DNA of 64,000 bases, from contig CAJNDS010002318.1 in NCBI GenBank assembly GCA_905221605.1, positions 62,001 through 126,000 of the forward strand. Reading direction: 5' to 3'. Shown in pieces: positions 1-10,552 of the stretch. The translations under genes were made by a program, and so were the position numbers. The DNA is from Symbiodinium natans (Eukaryota > Sar > Dinophyceae > Suessiales > Symbiodiniaceae). The stretch's first letter is position 1, and the number at the start of each line of letters is the position of its first letter. The notes beneath the pieces are model-generated. The model was given only the letters and a program-made list of their open reading frames with translations, searched no databases and was not told where the DNA came from.

Positions 1-1010
1 GACGTAACGCATGTGCCCATATGCCATATTCCCCCCCCCCCGGGCGAAGGCCTGTGCTTGCAACCCACCGCACTGCCGCGCTCTGCTCGAAAACCTCAAC
101 GTCATTCGTTTAAAGCTGCATCATTTCAACAACAGGCCATGGCACCCGTGCATGAATGTAAGAGAACACACACACACACTGCGATTTCGCAGTGCGCAGA
201 ACTTTTGGGGCTGGCAGCGACTTGCAATGACTTGCATGTTGCAGCATCTCCAAGCCCAAACGAGCAACAAGACATTGACAGCCGCTTCCTTTCTTCTGCT
301 TCTTGTCCGTGCTCAAGATGATTCGGCATGCACAGAAAGCAATCGTCGTCGAGCAGGTCATCGGGGCGGGTTGAAAGGAAAAAACAGAAGCTATTGGTGC
401 ACTCTTCGGCTTCTTCAATATCTGCTTGTCACCAAGAAGGAGTCTCTCTGAGTATCCGGCAGAGCCATGCAGCACTGTGGGCTTCACAAAGAACTGGCCG
501 GTAATGGGACAAAGCCTTGTTGACAGGACATGTTATCGTGGCGCGAGTGCGGGGACTGCTTGGCCTGTGGATGACTGAGATGACCCGCACACCACAGCGT
601 AACGCTCAAGTCCGACTTTTCACATTACGCGGTGCGTGCTCCTGCTTTACATGTCCATGTTGAAGAAAGGAAGATCCGCGCGTCGAGCATACTCTTTGTG
701 CCAACGAAACCAATCTGCAGGATTCTACGGGGTGCTCCAGTGCTCCGATTCAGAGGTGAGAGCAGACCAAAGTTTCGATCAACTCAGTCACCGAGAGCCG
801 AAGAAGCGGAGGAATGTGGCCTTCCTGGGTCTCGGACACAGGCTTTTTGGATGGCTTTTAAGCAGGACGTCTTGCGCCACCCTTGTGCCTCTCTGACCAA
901 AGTTCCATGTTAGTGCATTCAAGATGCATGCTGCCTTCATCCACAGGAGGAGTGATCCATCGGACATCGACAATCTAGCGCAGGAGGCGTTTGATCACTC
1001 TTGTACAGCT
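1..1010. other. No gene recognised
   Basis: Several short open frames overlap here on both strands, but none has a recognisable motif or consistent coding character. A short CA run lies near 168-180 and a C run near 31-42. It may be downstream or intronic sequence of the ketosynthase gene that lies on the minus strand further right. Confidence 0.5.
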
Positions 1011-1334
1011 TTATGACACGGCAGCCTTTGTGCAAATTGTTGCAAATATGTCTGCCTTTCGCTTGTCCTGAGCGTTGAAGTCGAGGACGATTTCAAAATC
1101 CGTGCCATCCTGAGCAGAGCAGATGATGACGTCAGCTTGAGGAATCTCCATTTCAGAGCCCAGTGCCTTCAGACAGTTTAACAGGAAGTCTCTGTCATCC
1201 TCCACCCGGCCAGGTCCTGCGCCATGTTCGAAACAATCGGTTGCCTCTGCCCTGCAATCTGCCCTGCAATCTGCCCTGCATTCTGCCTTGAAAGTTATGG
1301 GGAGGCATACTTCACTGACAAAATAAACTAGCAC
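1011..1334 (-). CDS. Possible coding exon, function unknown
   Basis: A minus-strand open frame whose last 60 or so residues (starting near VEDDRDFLLNCLKALG and running to the stop) look protein-like: acidic, with alternating hydrophobic residues and no low complexity. The upstream part is a 12-base tandem repeat (about three copies at 1250-1290) that translates to repeated RADC. It could be a last exon of the ketosynthase gene upstream on the same strand, or a separate small gene. No family was recognised and no splice junction could be fixed. Confidence 0.2.
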   Translation of the reverse strand: MLVYFVSEVCLPITFKAECRADCRADCRAEATDCFEHGAGPGRVEDDRDFLLNCLKALGSEMEIPQADVIICSAQDGTDFEIVLDFNAQDKRKADIFATICTKAAVS

Positions 1335-1789
1335 AGTGTGCCCATATGTGCCCTTCCAGTGTCAGCATCTGCCCGCAGAGTGCCACGCAAGGAAGAGCGG
1401 CAGCATCATCCCTTTTCAGCATTATGTGTCGAGCTGAAACTAGTAGAGCTCTTCCACTAAGGATAGAAGGAAAAGCTCGATATATCGGCAACGCAGTCAG
1501 GCACACTCACGAGAGTTATCGTTGTGGAGAAGTGTCGAAACTCGCAACTCGTAGTCGTGGTGGGAGGTTTGCGGCGCCTTGAGCACTAGTACGCCCCTGC
1601 CCAAGCAGTGCGAGAAGGTACACAACGGTGGCTTGACAGCTCCAGTCGTCCTTTGACGATTGTAAGGCCAGGAGGAACGCTTCCTTGGATGCCCAGCAGT
1701 TTTTACATTCTCTGCTCTTGATGTGCCGATGAGACAGGTAGCCTGCAGCATCTGGATACCTCAGGCATCTCAGTGTTCGGTGAGCAACT

Positions 1790-1920
1790 CATGCTCACGG
1801 ACGTCGCACCATTTGCTCTGCGCAGTCTGTGGTCTGTGCATGCCTGGCCGCAGAACCAAGTCTGGATCTTCATCCACCATGATTGTGAAGCGCTGGTCTT
1901 GCTGTCGGGAGCACTTGGCC
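1790..1920 (-). CDS. Probable exon 3 of the ketosynthase gene (half of a glycogen-binding-like repeat)
   Basis: The minus-strand frame contains QRFTIMVDEDPDLVLRPG, which matches the second half of the repeat in the main exon (ERFQLCLMKNPELAIYPYVNN). An AG followed by GCC near 1920 is a fitting dinoflagellate acceptor. With the 2105-2164 segment it would make a third copy of the C-terminal repeat of the ketosynthase protein. The 3' boundary is not resolved: the frame stays open to 1770. This is an inference from repeat similarity. Confidence 0.4.
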
Positions 1921-2104
1921 TCAGCGTGCTCAACTTCAAAACCTAATGCAGAGGAGCAATAGCCATAGCGGGAAGACTTTTGGGGGGCTCGGTTCCTTGC
2001 CTCTCCTCGCAGCACAAATGTCCCTGGCCTGCATCACGACAAAGGACGCGGCACACGGAGGCATGCCAGCATCAAACAAGCAGCGCACTGCACTCGCCTC
2101 TCCC

Positions 2105-2164
2105 CTGGAAGCATCTGTTCTGGCGTCCAGTCGTTAAAGCTGCCCAACACCCAATAGCTGTGGC
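2105..2164 (-). CDS. Probable exon 2 of the ketosynthase gene (start of a third glycogen-binding-like repeat)
   Basis: After an acceptor-like GAAG at 2165-2168 (minus strand) the frame reads GHSYWVLGSFNDWTPEQM. This has the GSFNDW core of AMPK-type/CBM48 glycogen-binding modules and aligns with VVGSWTSWNCLEM and IVGSWDCFKQTTEM in the main exon. The exon is short, and its sequel is probably at 1790-1920. The 5' partner is the main exon, whose repeat 2 runs out near 2360 just before intron-like read-through. The exact donor sites were not determined. Confidence 0.45.
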
Positions 2165-2232
2165 CTTCAGGATTTGGCAACGACACATCATGGCAAACCC
2201 GCAAATTCCCTTTCACTGAGAGATACTGAAAG

Positions 2233-5202
2233 TCATGGAAGGACAGCAGGATGGAAGGACAGAACTGGACAGATGGAGCTGGGGGTCGGACGCGCCGGAC
2301 CGGTCACCCCGCTGGCGATCCATCCAGAGTCGGGTCTTATCAGGCTCGCAACGCTGACCTTGACAAGGGCATCAACAATCTCCAGCCGGATCCTCACGGA
2401 CTCCCCATACTTTCCCGTGATCCTCCAACACTTGGAGTTGCCAAGTGCATCTGGCCCACGCACTGGAATCTCGGCTGCTCCAGAGTCCAAGGCAGGCTTG
2501 GCAGGATAGATGAGCTGCTCCTGGTCCTGATCCCGCACGAAGTAGAAGGACTCCGAGCGTGACATGCCGATGCGGACCGTGGCCTCAAAGCTGCCCTCTT
2601 TTGCACCGGAGCTCTGCATCTCCAAGCAGTTCCAGGATGTCCAGGAGCCAACCACAAAATACCGGTGGCGAGACTTGGCCCCGAGGAGCTTGGGAACCGA
2701 AACGCCACCACCGGTGAGCATGGTGTCGGCACGCTGCCAGTGCACCCGAAGCCGGAGGCCCCACTGAAGCGTGATGCGGAAGTGAGTCCCGGCGGGAATC
2801 TCGTCATCGCGCCCATCCATCATCCAGAACTTTCCTTTGCCCTCGCCATGCGGTCCCACAACCCGCGTGGTCATGGAACCATTGTTGACATAGGGATAAA
2901 TCGCCAACTCAGGGTTTTTCATGAGGCAAAGCTGAAATCTTTCATAGCGGGTCTCTCCTAGGACCACCATGCAACTCCAGCTATCGCCGTCTGTGCTGGG
3001 CGTCATCTCCGTTGTCTGTTTGAAGCAGTCCCAGGAGCCGACTATACCGATCCCACTGTCTGGCCTGTCCCCTGCCATCTCTTCGGGAGGGCTCATTTGG
3101 AACTTGCCGTCATACAAGCTACTGTTGTAATCATACTGGTCAAACTCATCCCGAATGTTGTCACAGCGATATCTGCCCCTGTTTCTCGCGATCCTGGAAC
3201 CCGATGTCGGAACTTCCTTCCCATCCACATAGTGCATAGGGCCTTCGTCGAAGGGACAGCTCACGACCACATAGTCCACCTTCTCTAAGTTGACTTTTCC
3301 TGGCTTTCTAGGACCTCTGCTTGCCACGGCATAGACGTCAGCACGGGCATTAGCCCCACCGAAGCCAAACGAGGAAACACCCGAGTAGCCAGACTGGTTG
3401 CCATACTCTGCAAGCTCCGTGTTGAATACAGTAGGGTACCCATTCACATCCAAGTGCGGGTTCAGTATGTACAGGTGACAGTTGGGGGTCCCGGCACAGG
3501 AGTTGCACATCAGCATGCACTTGATAATGCCAGCTTGTCCAGCGTTGGCTTCGAGATGGCCGATGTGGCTCTTGGCGCTCGTCTGCATGATGGGGGCTTT
3601 TCTGTCCTGCATGACTCCCCGCAAGGCGCCTACTTCAATGGGATCTCCCAACGCTGTGCCTGTCCCGTGAAGCTCGGAGCAGGTAATCTGGTTGGCTGTC
3701 AGCCCCGCCTCTTTCATGGACCCACGCACACATTCCTGCTGAGACGGCCCATTTGGGGCAGTCATGCTGGCACTTCTTCCGTCTTGGTTTAAGCAAGCAC
3801 CAATGACCGTGGCTATGGCTTCGCGCGTGACCCGCTCTTCGCTACGAGCAAAGAAGCAGGATGAGCCTTCACCACGTTCGAAGCCGTCCGCAGACATGTC
3901 AAAGGTGAAGCACCGGCCACTTATGGACAGCATGTGCGGACCACATAAATTGATGTAGTTCCCCGGGCCTGGGATCAGATTTGCACCACCCATCAGTGCT
4001 TCGGTGATACCGGAGTCCTGACCGGCCCGAGTCTGCTGCGCTGTGACCTGCCTCAAGGCGGTATGTCCGACGCCGTAAGCCACAAGCGCCGAGGAGCATG
4101 CTGTATCAAGCAAGGCCTGGGGTCCCTGAAGGCCCAAGTTGTAGCAGATTCGGCCTGCTATGTTGGACCACTTCCGGGCTTGGTACCCGTAGCGGTGAGC
4201 ATCCGAGCCGCCCACTGTAAACCTGGGATCAATAGAGAAGTCATCGCCGCTGTGTCCTATGTAAACTCCGACGCGCTTCCCCCTGACATCCTTCTTCCGC
4301 AAGCCGGTGTTGAACAACGCCTCGTAGCTCCTCTCCAGAAGCTGCCTGGCCGCGGGAGCCAGCATGTAAGCTTCCTCCTCGGTAACGTTGAAGAAGTCAT
4401 TGTCGAAGGAAAAAATGTCTTTGCAGAAGCCCCCATGCACCGTGTATGTGAAACCAATCTGCCATTCATCGCCCGTTCTTGTGTATTGCTCAATGTCAAA
4501 CCTATCGATGGGAGCATAGATGTATCCATCCGTTCCCGATGCGACTGCACACCAATAGCTGTTCAGCTTCTCGAAGGCAGCGGCAGGGAGTGAGAGCCCA
4601 ACACCATAGACGCAAACACGTCGACCTTCGGGGGTGTTTGGTCCTGACACGAGCCCGTAAAGCTCGTCTTTCGCCTTCTGATCACCGTCCACTTCTCCGA
4701 ATTGGAATTGAGGTGGTGCTGTCAACACCCAAGCTTGCAAGACTAGGTCATCCTCGGAGTCTGGTCGATAAGCGTAGCTGATTCGATCATGCCGAAACAC
4801 GACCAGCCGACCTGCTTGTGCTGCTAGGACAATTTGAGTACCGTCCTTTGGGTAGAGCGACAGCTCGCCACCGCTGCCGTGCGCCATCAGAAACATGCAG
4901 AGCTTTCGACGCTTCAGGAAGTCTACATGCTCATCGACAAGGCCCTTTGCAATGTCTTCATCGCTAACAGTCTCAGCGACACCCGCACCCTCCGAGGAAG
5001 CTGGAACGCGCAGCATGCCACTGGTCCGGCTGTGCGGCATGAAATCCAGAGCAAAGGGTGCCACAGGCAAGAGAAATTGCGTGAAACGAGCAAGATACAG
5101 GTCGAGGAGGTCAACAGGACTGTCCTTGGAGTTTGCATGAGCTTTGGGCATCACATGACCTGACATGACCTGACATGACACTGGGGGGGGGGGGGCTTGC
5201 AC
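2233..5202 (-). CDS. Stand-alone polyketide/fatty-acid ketosynthase with N-terminal oxygenase-like segment and C-terminal glycogen-binding-like repeats (main exon)
   Basis: The frame is 989 codons. Residues about 192-630 are a beta-ketoacyl synthase, which performs decarboxylative Claisen condensation. The nucleophile C369 lies in DTACSSALVAY, H512 in ELHGTGTALGDPIE, and K544/H549 in AKSHIGH, so the full Cys-His-His set is present. No acyltransferase, ketoreductase or carrier domain follows, as is known for dinoflagellate single-domain type I-like synthases. Residues about 88-165 (CMFLMAHGSGGELSLYP, then GRLVVFRHDRISY) resemble the C-terminal half of a 2-oxoglutarate/Fe(II) oxygenase without an obvious complete iron triad. 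Residues about 715-825 and 838-950 are two copies of a repeat with a GSW core resembling glycogen-binding modules, and a third copy seems to lie in exons at 1790-2164. The last 30 or so residues before the in-frame stop look like intron read-through. The first Met sits in a 10-base tandem repeat, so translation may start further in, for example at MPKAHAN. Confidence 0.85.
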   Translation of the reverse strand: MQAPPPPVSCQVMSGHVMPKAHANSKDSPVDLLDLYLARFTQFLLPVAPFALDFMPHSRTSGMLRVPASSEGAGVAETVSDEDIAKGLVDEHVDFLKRRKLCMFLMAHGSGGELSLYPKDGTQIVLAAQAGRLVVFRHDRISYAYRPDSEDDLVLQAWVLTAPPQFQFGEVDGDQKAKDELYGLVSGPNTPEGRRVCVYGVGLSLPAAAFEKLNSYWCAVASGTDGYIYAPIDRFDIEQYTRTGDEWQIGFTYTVHGGFCKDIFSFDNDFFNVTEEEAYMLAPAARQLLERSYEALFNTGLRKKDVRGKRVGVYIGHSGDDFSIDPRFTVGGSDAHRYGYQARKWSNIAGRICYNLGLQGPQALLDTACSSALVAYGVGHTALRQVTAQQTRAGQDSGITEALMGGANLIPGPGNYINLCGPHMLSISGRCFTFDMSADGFERGEGSSCFFARSEERVTREAIATVIGACLNQDGRSASMTAPNGPSQQECVRGSMKEAGLTANQITCSELHGTGTALGDPIEVGALRGVMQDRKAPIMQTSAKSHIGHLEANAGQAGIIKCMLMCNSCAGTPNCHLYILNPHLDVNGYPTVFNTELAEYGNQSGYSGVSSFGFGGANARADVYAVASRGPRKPGKVNLEKVDYVVVSCPFDEGPMHYVDGKEVPTSGSRIARNRGRYRCDNIRDEFDQYDYNSSLYDGKFQMSPPEEMAGDRPDSGIGIVGSWDCFKQTTEMTPSTDGDSWSCMVVLGETRYERFQLCLMKNPELAIYPYVNNGSMTTRVVGPHGEGKGKFWMMDGRDDEIPAGTHFRITLQWGLRLRVHWQRADTMLTGGGVSVPKLLGAKSRHRYFVVGSWTSWNCLEMQSSGAKEGSFEATVRIGMSRSESFYFVRDQDQEQLIYPAKPALDSGAAEIPVRGPDALGNSKCWRITGKYGESVRIRLEIVDALVKVSVASLIRPDSGWIASGVTGPARPTPSSICPVLSFHPAVLP

Positions 5203-8200
5203 AGTCTGAAGCTATGGGTGCCGAAGCTATGGTGCCAAAAAAGACTAAGTCCAGCTCCATCTCTTGCTTCTCTTCGACCATCTCCTCCAGCCAAGCCGTC
5301 TTGCACTTCCTGGATATCAAAGACACGTCTGACTGCGAAGCCCGCGCACCCACCCTTCTACAAAGCTTCCCAAGATGCTGTTCAGGGCACTGATGTCTGC
5401 CCAAGTAAGAGGGTTCGAACTCCCTGCGGAGCCGCTTCCATCTGTACCTCGCATCTTGCGTGACGAGCGACTCGCACAACATCATCATGGTCTGCAGTCT
5501 GCAGGGGCCTTCCACAAGTCACCTCCACTTGTGCTTCCTCGGCCTGTTCCTCACCTCAGCACTCATGCTCCCCACACCGAATAGGGCAACGGTTCCTGGC
5601 TGGTGTGATTTTCCTAATCGCATAGGAAGCCTCAAGAGCTTTTGCCAGGAATGACAAGCCGAGCCCGAAACAAGGATTTCAGGTGAGAATGCTGAGGTAT
5701 GACAACATGCAGGCTCCTATCAGCTCACAATTGGCACATGTCGACTGGTGACAGCAGGTGGCCGGATAAAGTAATGCCACACTCCGATCCCCTGTCAACT
5801 TTCCCTTGCCGTTTTGGGGGGCACGACTGGATGCGGCAGATTCTACAGCGGTCAGAGAGTCCAACATGCTCAGCAACTGGGATACAGGCTCAAAGGAAGC
5901 TGGATAACGCAATAGCCTTCCCTGGCCAAAGCATCCACAGCCCGAGCTGTAAAGCTGCCAAGGGCATCCATGTCGCCTCAGTGCCAAGGGGACCGAATGG
6001 CAGCAGATGGTGGTTTCCGAAACTAGGGGTACCTTTTTGGGGTCCTTATTATCAGGGAATCTGTTAGGATTCCCCTGTCTTCGAAAACCCCCTCAAATGA
6101 GTGAACAGATGAGTGAAAGTCCCTGCGAAGCAGCCAGGCCACCGTCTGGAGGCCACGCAACATGGAAGCCTCCCCGCTCTGGGTGAGGCACAGCATCCTG
6201 CGGAGACACGTGAGCCTAGCTGAGTCTAGCCCAGACAATGAAGAGCGCCTACTCTGCTCTAAGAACTTCCAGCAACAGGCGTGTGCAGATATGCTTAGGG
6301 TACTCTTAGGATACTCCACACACTGCCCCGAATGGATGCCCCCCCCGCAGCAAGCCCGACAGGTTGGATCCTGGTCTGCGGTCATGTCGCAGGCAGGCTG
6401 GTCTAGAGCGTATGGTAACCTAGGGGCCCTAAGGGTGTCTGTGTCAGGTCTGAGGCTGAAGCCTCTGGCTTTGCGGGGCTTAGGGGTTGAGGAGTCCGGG
6501 GCTATAGGAGGCTCTCGGGATTCATGCTTTGAGAGTAGGCATGCGGGAGCCCACGTGCCAGACTCAGAGCCATAAAGGCTACGGAGGTTGCAGATTTCAC
6601 ATTCTTGCAGAAAGCCATGCCATACAAAAAGGAAGCCTTAAACGAGTTGAGAATGCTGCTTTCATGCGACCACTGAGCAAAGCTAATAGGGCGCATGCAG
6701 ATCATGCGGCACATGATCATCGACATCTGCCCCATCCTGCGGAAAAGCGAAACATCGCTCAGGCCAAGATGGCCTGTTCAGCACGGTGCCATTGCAAGAA
6801 TCAGTCCTCTGCAAGCCAAGCAAACTCAACGTCCTGCTCCTGACACGCTGGGGCTACAATGACAGCTTCCGGCCACCAGAAACTGACCGGCCTTGTCCAT
6901 TGCATCATCAGAAGTGCCAGCAGCTAACCTCAGCTTAGCTGGAACCAGCTCAGAATGCTCAGAGGGCCGCTGTACGGTTCCCTCCGCACTGAGTGGCACT
7001 CATGGGTTTTGCCCCTTTGTTGAGATTGTGGCCGCTTTAGAAGCCGCTGACAGTTCTGCCACAACGACGATGCAACTGTCGGCCTTACTGTGAGAACAAG
7101 GCTGTCGATGAGTCGATGAGCACCTACTTCTGAACACTGTTGTGATGCAAGCCTTTTGACTCTGCTTTTCTGGGGCTGCCAACAGGAGCATGTGCCTGTG
7201 CAGCTGGGCCTCTGATCAACAACTCAGCGTGACGATGTGTGTCTTCAGCACGAAGCACGTGCCTCTCGCAGAAGCCCCTCCAGGCCGGCCACAACATAAG
7301 GTGAAAGAACCTCACAAGGCTATGTCAAGTAAGGAGGTGATTAGAGCAGCCACAAGAGAGTCAAAATCTAGGTTATGCTTCCTGGTCAAGTGCTTCAAAG
7401 ATGTTCAACTTCTTGAGTTTGAGAAAGGCATCGCATCATGGTATCATCTGAGGTACTGCACACGAGGACATGTGAAAGCACATCGCAGCGAAGGGAGCCT
7501 GGGAGAGTTGCACACACACACACACACACAAAAGCCCCAAGAGGGCACCGTTCAGTCGAAGGAGGCTAAGACTAAGGGTGAGGCAGTCCTATCCATCATG
7601 CTCCAGGCATGGGACGAAGCCTCACCGAAGCTGGGCCTACCCAACTCAAAAGGGCACCAGTTGAACACAACTCAGATTCTCAGATGGCAGCTGGAAGAAG
7701 CGCCGCAGCGGAGGAGGCGATACCATGCAGCACCTTTCACTTGCCAGGGGCAAGGCTTTGTCAAAAGACAGAGCTGCCCATTGTAACACGGGCCTGGCGG
7801 AGTTCGACTGCCATGCGGCCGATGCAGACGCCAGTGATGGCCCCAAGCCTTCGAGCTCAAGCTGTGACAATGTGCTGACCACAAGGAAAACAAGGAAAAA
7901 CCAAGGCCGCACAGAGGCCGGCACAGGTTGAGCTCCATGCCATGTATCGTCAGCGGGCTAAGCCTGAAAACCATGGACACAGATGTCGGACAGAGACAGA
8001 AACAAAACACCCAACAGGGCGCCACACATCTCATCAGGCTCTGGTCTGTACCTCACATGGCAAGAGACGTAGTTCTCACATTATCTTCCCTGCCGTACAT
8101 CAACCAAAACAGAGAGAGGCCCCGTTCCTTAGGTGCCCGGCTGAACCCATCGAAAAGGCGGCAAGTTCAGGCGGTTCGCGACCTTGATTTGCGGAGGCAA

Positions 8201-8269
8201 GTGTCGTTTGGCTTTTCAATGTTGCAATGACAATGGAAGCGGGTCAAGTCAAAGCACTGTCCACCACGG
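5203..8269. other. No gene recognised; scattered short frames
   Basis: There is no motif-bearing frame on either strand. A homopolymer G run lies near 5181-5193 and a CA run at 7510-7530. An inverted-repeat-like segment (GTTTCCGAAACTAGGGGTACC and following) at about 6013-6090 resembles the short element at 49293-49383. The stretch may hold promoters or 5' regions of the flanking divergent minus-strand genes, but no signal can be named. Confidence 0.5.
6013..6090. repeat. Short MITE-like segment related to 49293-49383
   Basis: Begins TTTCCGAAACTAGGGGTACC, very close to the arms of the inverted-repeat element at 49293. A second GGGG/CCCC-rich arm follows, with TCTTCGAAAACCCC at its end. The inverted repeat is more decayed than the other copies. 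Confidence 0.35.
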
Positions 8270-10157
8270 TCAAACCGTTGCAAATGTTTTTTCCGAACAT
8301 TCCGGCTCGCAAAAACGAAGATGGAACCCCGGCTCGCAATCGTCCTTGGAGAAGAACTTGCGATCTCCACACTCTGCTGGAAGGTAACCTTGAGGACAAC
8401 CTCGTGTATACCCTGCTGATGGATTGTACACGTAGCCGTCGCCGTAGCCGAGTGCCCTGAGAAACTGCTACGTATGACAACGCAATACATCATAAATCAC
8501 GACATGCTCCTGTAACCTGTATTGGTTAAGTGATGTTTTAGATACTACCTCTGAAGGCAAAACGTGAACCTAATTGCAAAGCGTAGTAGCTTCATCATTT
8601 TCGTCGGGGCGTTGCGAATGTGCAGTGGGACTGGCGCATGAGGCTCCTTGTCGCAGATCTCCTTGGCGGCTGCATAAGCCCGGTAGACAGCACAGCTCTT
8701 GGGTGCGAGCGCCAAATAAATCACGCATTGCGCTATCACCACCCCAGCTTCTGGCATCCCAATGGCGTGGACAGCTTGATCGGCAGCTACAGCCTGACTC
8801 AGCGCCAACGGATCTGCCAAACCTACATCCTCAGATGCAAATCGGATAAGCCGACGTGTGATGTAGCGTGGCTCCTCACCAGCTGTGAGCATGCGCGTGG
8901 CGTAGTACAGTGATGCATCTGCACACCCACCTCTCATGCTCTTGTGCAAGGCACTTATCAAGTCATAGTGGAAGTCACCATTGCGATCATACAGAGCACG
9001 CTTTTGGATTGCTGCTTTAACTGTATCACCATCGATTGGTGAGCCTGGTTCTGCCAATTGAGCCGCGAGCTCGAGGGAGTTCAGAGCTACACGTGCATCA
9101 CCATCTGCCGCGTTGGCTAGAAGGAGCCGTGCATCGCAGGTAAGCGTACGGCCTGCTAGCACCAAATCGTCGCGTAAAGCACGATCAATGACATGTCCAA
9201 TCGCATCGACGGATAGCTTCCCAAAGACGACCAGGCGACAACGCGACAGAATCGCATTGTTTATGGAGAAGGACGGGTTTTCAGTCGTGGCGGCAATTAG
9301 TGTGATTGTGCCCTTCTCACAGTCGAGTAGCAATCCATCCTGCTGTGCCTTGGACCAACGATGGAACTCGTCCACAAACAGGATGGTCCCCAGCTTGCGC
9401 AGCTTAAAGGTGCCAGCAGCCCTACTCAATTCCTCGCGCAGCTCCGCCACACCAGCCTTGCAAACCGGACTAAAACGGGACTCAACAGGACTTGAACGAT
9501 GGCCAAACTGCCTGAAGGGAACACCTCGGTTCTGAGGTTTTGTGAGGCTTTTAGAATGTATCGGATCTCATAGGGAGGGCATATACAGGATATACAGGGT
9601 ATACCGTATACCAAAGTGCCAGCCTTGGCAGCAGAAAGCGACCGAAATGATCGTCTTGTTGCCGCCGCCACACAATGTGCGAAGGACGTTTTGCCACAGC
9701 CAGGCGGGCCCCAAAGAATCAGAGAAGGCAAGTGATCCTCTTGCACAGCCTGTCGCAAGACGGCTCCCAAAGCATCCTCTTGTCCCAAGAGGTCATCCAT
9801 TTCTTTTGGGCGCATGCGCTCTGCGAGCGGGGCGGTGGATGTCATTGCTGGCTTTGTATGCGCCACATCGACCACGCTTGGAGACTTCAGTTGAGAGCTG
9901 GCTTCCACCACATCAATAGCTGTCGGGTCCTGGGATGATTCGGTTTTCGGGCACTTCCGCCTATCAAAGAAGCTTGGCACAGAGGGTGCGGATCGCTTTG
10001 GCGCATCAGCTCTTGCCGACTGATCATAGTGTAAGTTCAGCGCGACTCCGACATCGTTGCCGGCTCTGTGCAACAGCTTCTTGAGGTCAGCGTCGTCTAA
10101 CGTGTGGCCCAAGATGTCACGCAAGGCAACCACTGCGTTGTCATTGCTCTCGGCCAT
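8270..10157 (-). CDS. WRNIP1: WRNIP1/RarA (MgsA)-type AAA+ ATPase, three exons
   Basis: Joining 10157-9624, 9456-8570 and 8456-8270 gives an uninterrupted 535-codon frame. The family acts at stalled replication forks. Residues about 1-40 (DLKKLLHRAGNDVGVALNLHYD) are UBA/CUE-like, where animal WRNIP1 has a UBZ finger. The RarA core follows: LAERMRPKEMDDLLGQ, Walker A WGPPGCGKTSFA, Walker B ILFVDEFHRW, sensor-1 AATTENPSFSINNAILSRC, arginine finger SRC, then the MgsA tetramerisation region with YDLISALHKSMRG, ASEDVGLADP and HIRNAPTKMMK. Exon 3 supplies the usual C-terminus, ALGYGDGYVYNP then YLPAECGDRKFF. Intron 1 (9457-9623) starts GC and ends AG and is flanked by a 9-bp direct repeat CAAGGCTGG; intron 2 (8457-8569) is GT-AG. 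MAESND is chosen as the start because nothing upstream in the same frame looks coding. A TTAG-G about 30 bases upstream could accept a spliced leader. Confidence 0.9.
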
Positions 10158-10382
10158 GTGTCTTTCATATGTAGAACAACCTAACACAACCTACAACAGC
10201 TCACAGCAGCTCGGCCAGCAGCTATAACAAGAGACAAGCATGGCCAGTGTGCCAAGACTGCCTGACGCAACTAATATATAGTCATCATCCACCATGACAC
10301 GCAGGACTGCATTCGAGGCAAGGGCATCCAGTACCAGTTTGGCCTGGCAGTTGTCAACAGACACACAGACAAAAATAGACAG

Positions 10383-10552
10383 AGAGACAGTGAGACAGTG
10401 AGCAAGAGAGGAAAAGAGACAGAAAAGCGAGAGAGAAGGAGAGAGCGAGGAAAGAGAGAGAGAGAGAGAGAGAGAGCGAGAAGCGATGGAAGAAATAAGG
10501 GAAAAAATATCTATATATACATATATACACATATATATATATATATATATTC
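10383..10552. repeat. GA-rich then AT-rich microsatellite
   Basis: Imperfect (AGAGAC/GA)n up to about 10490, then alternating TA/CATA words to 10550. Translated frames here are low complexity and are not genes. Confidence 0.9.

Noticed and set aside
4063-4593. Plus-strand 176-codon frame inside the ketosynthase gene
   Set aside because: Antisense shadow of the KS coding sequence, which has all catalytic motifs.
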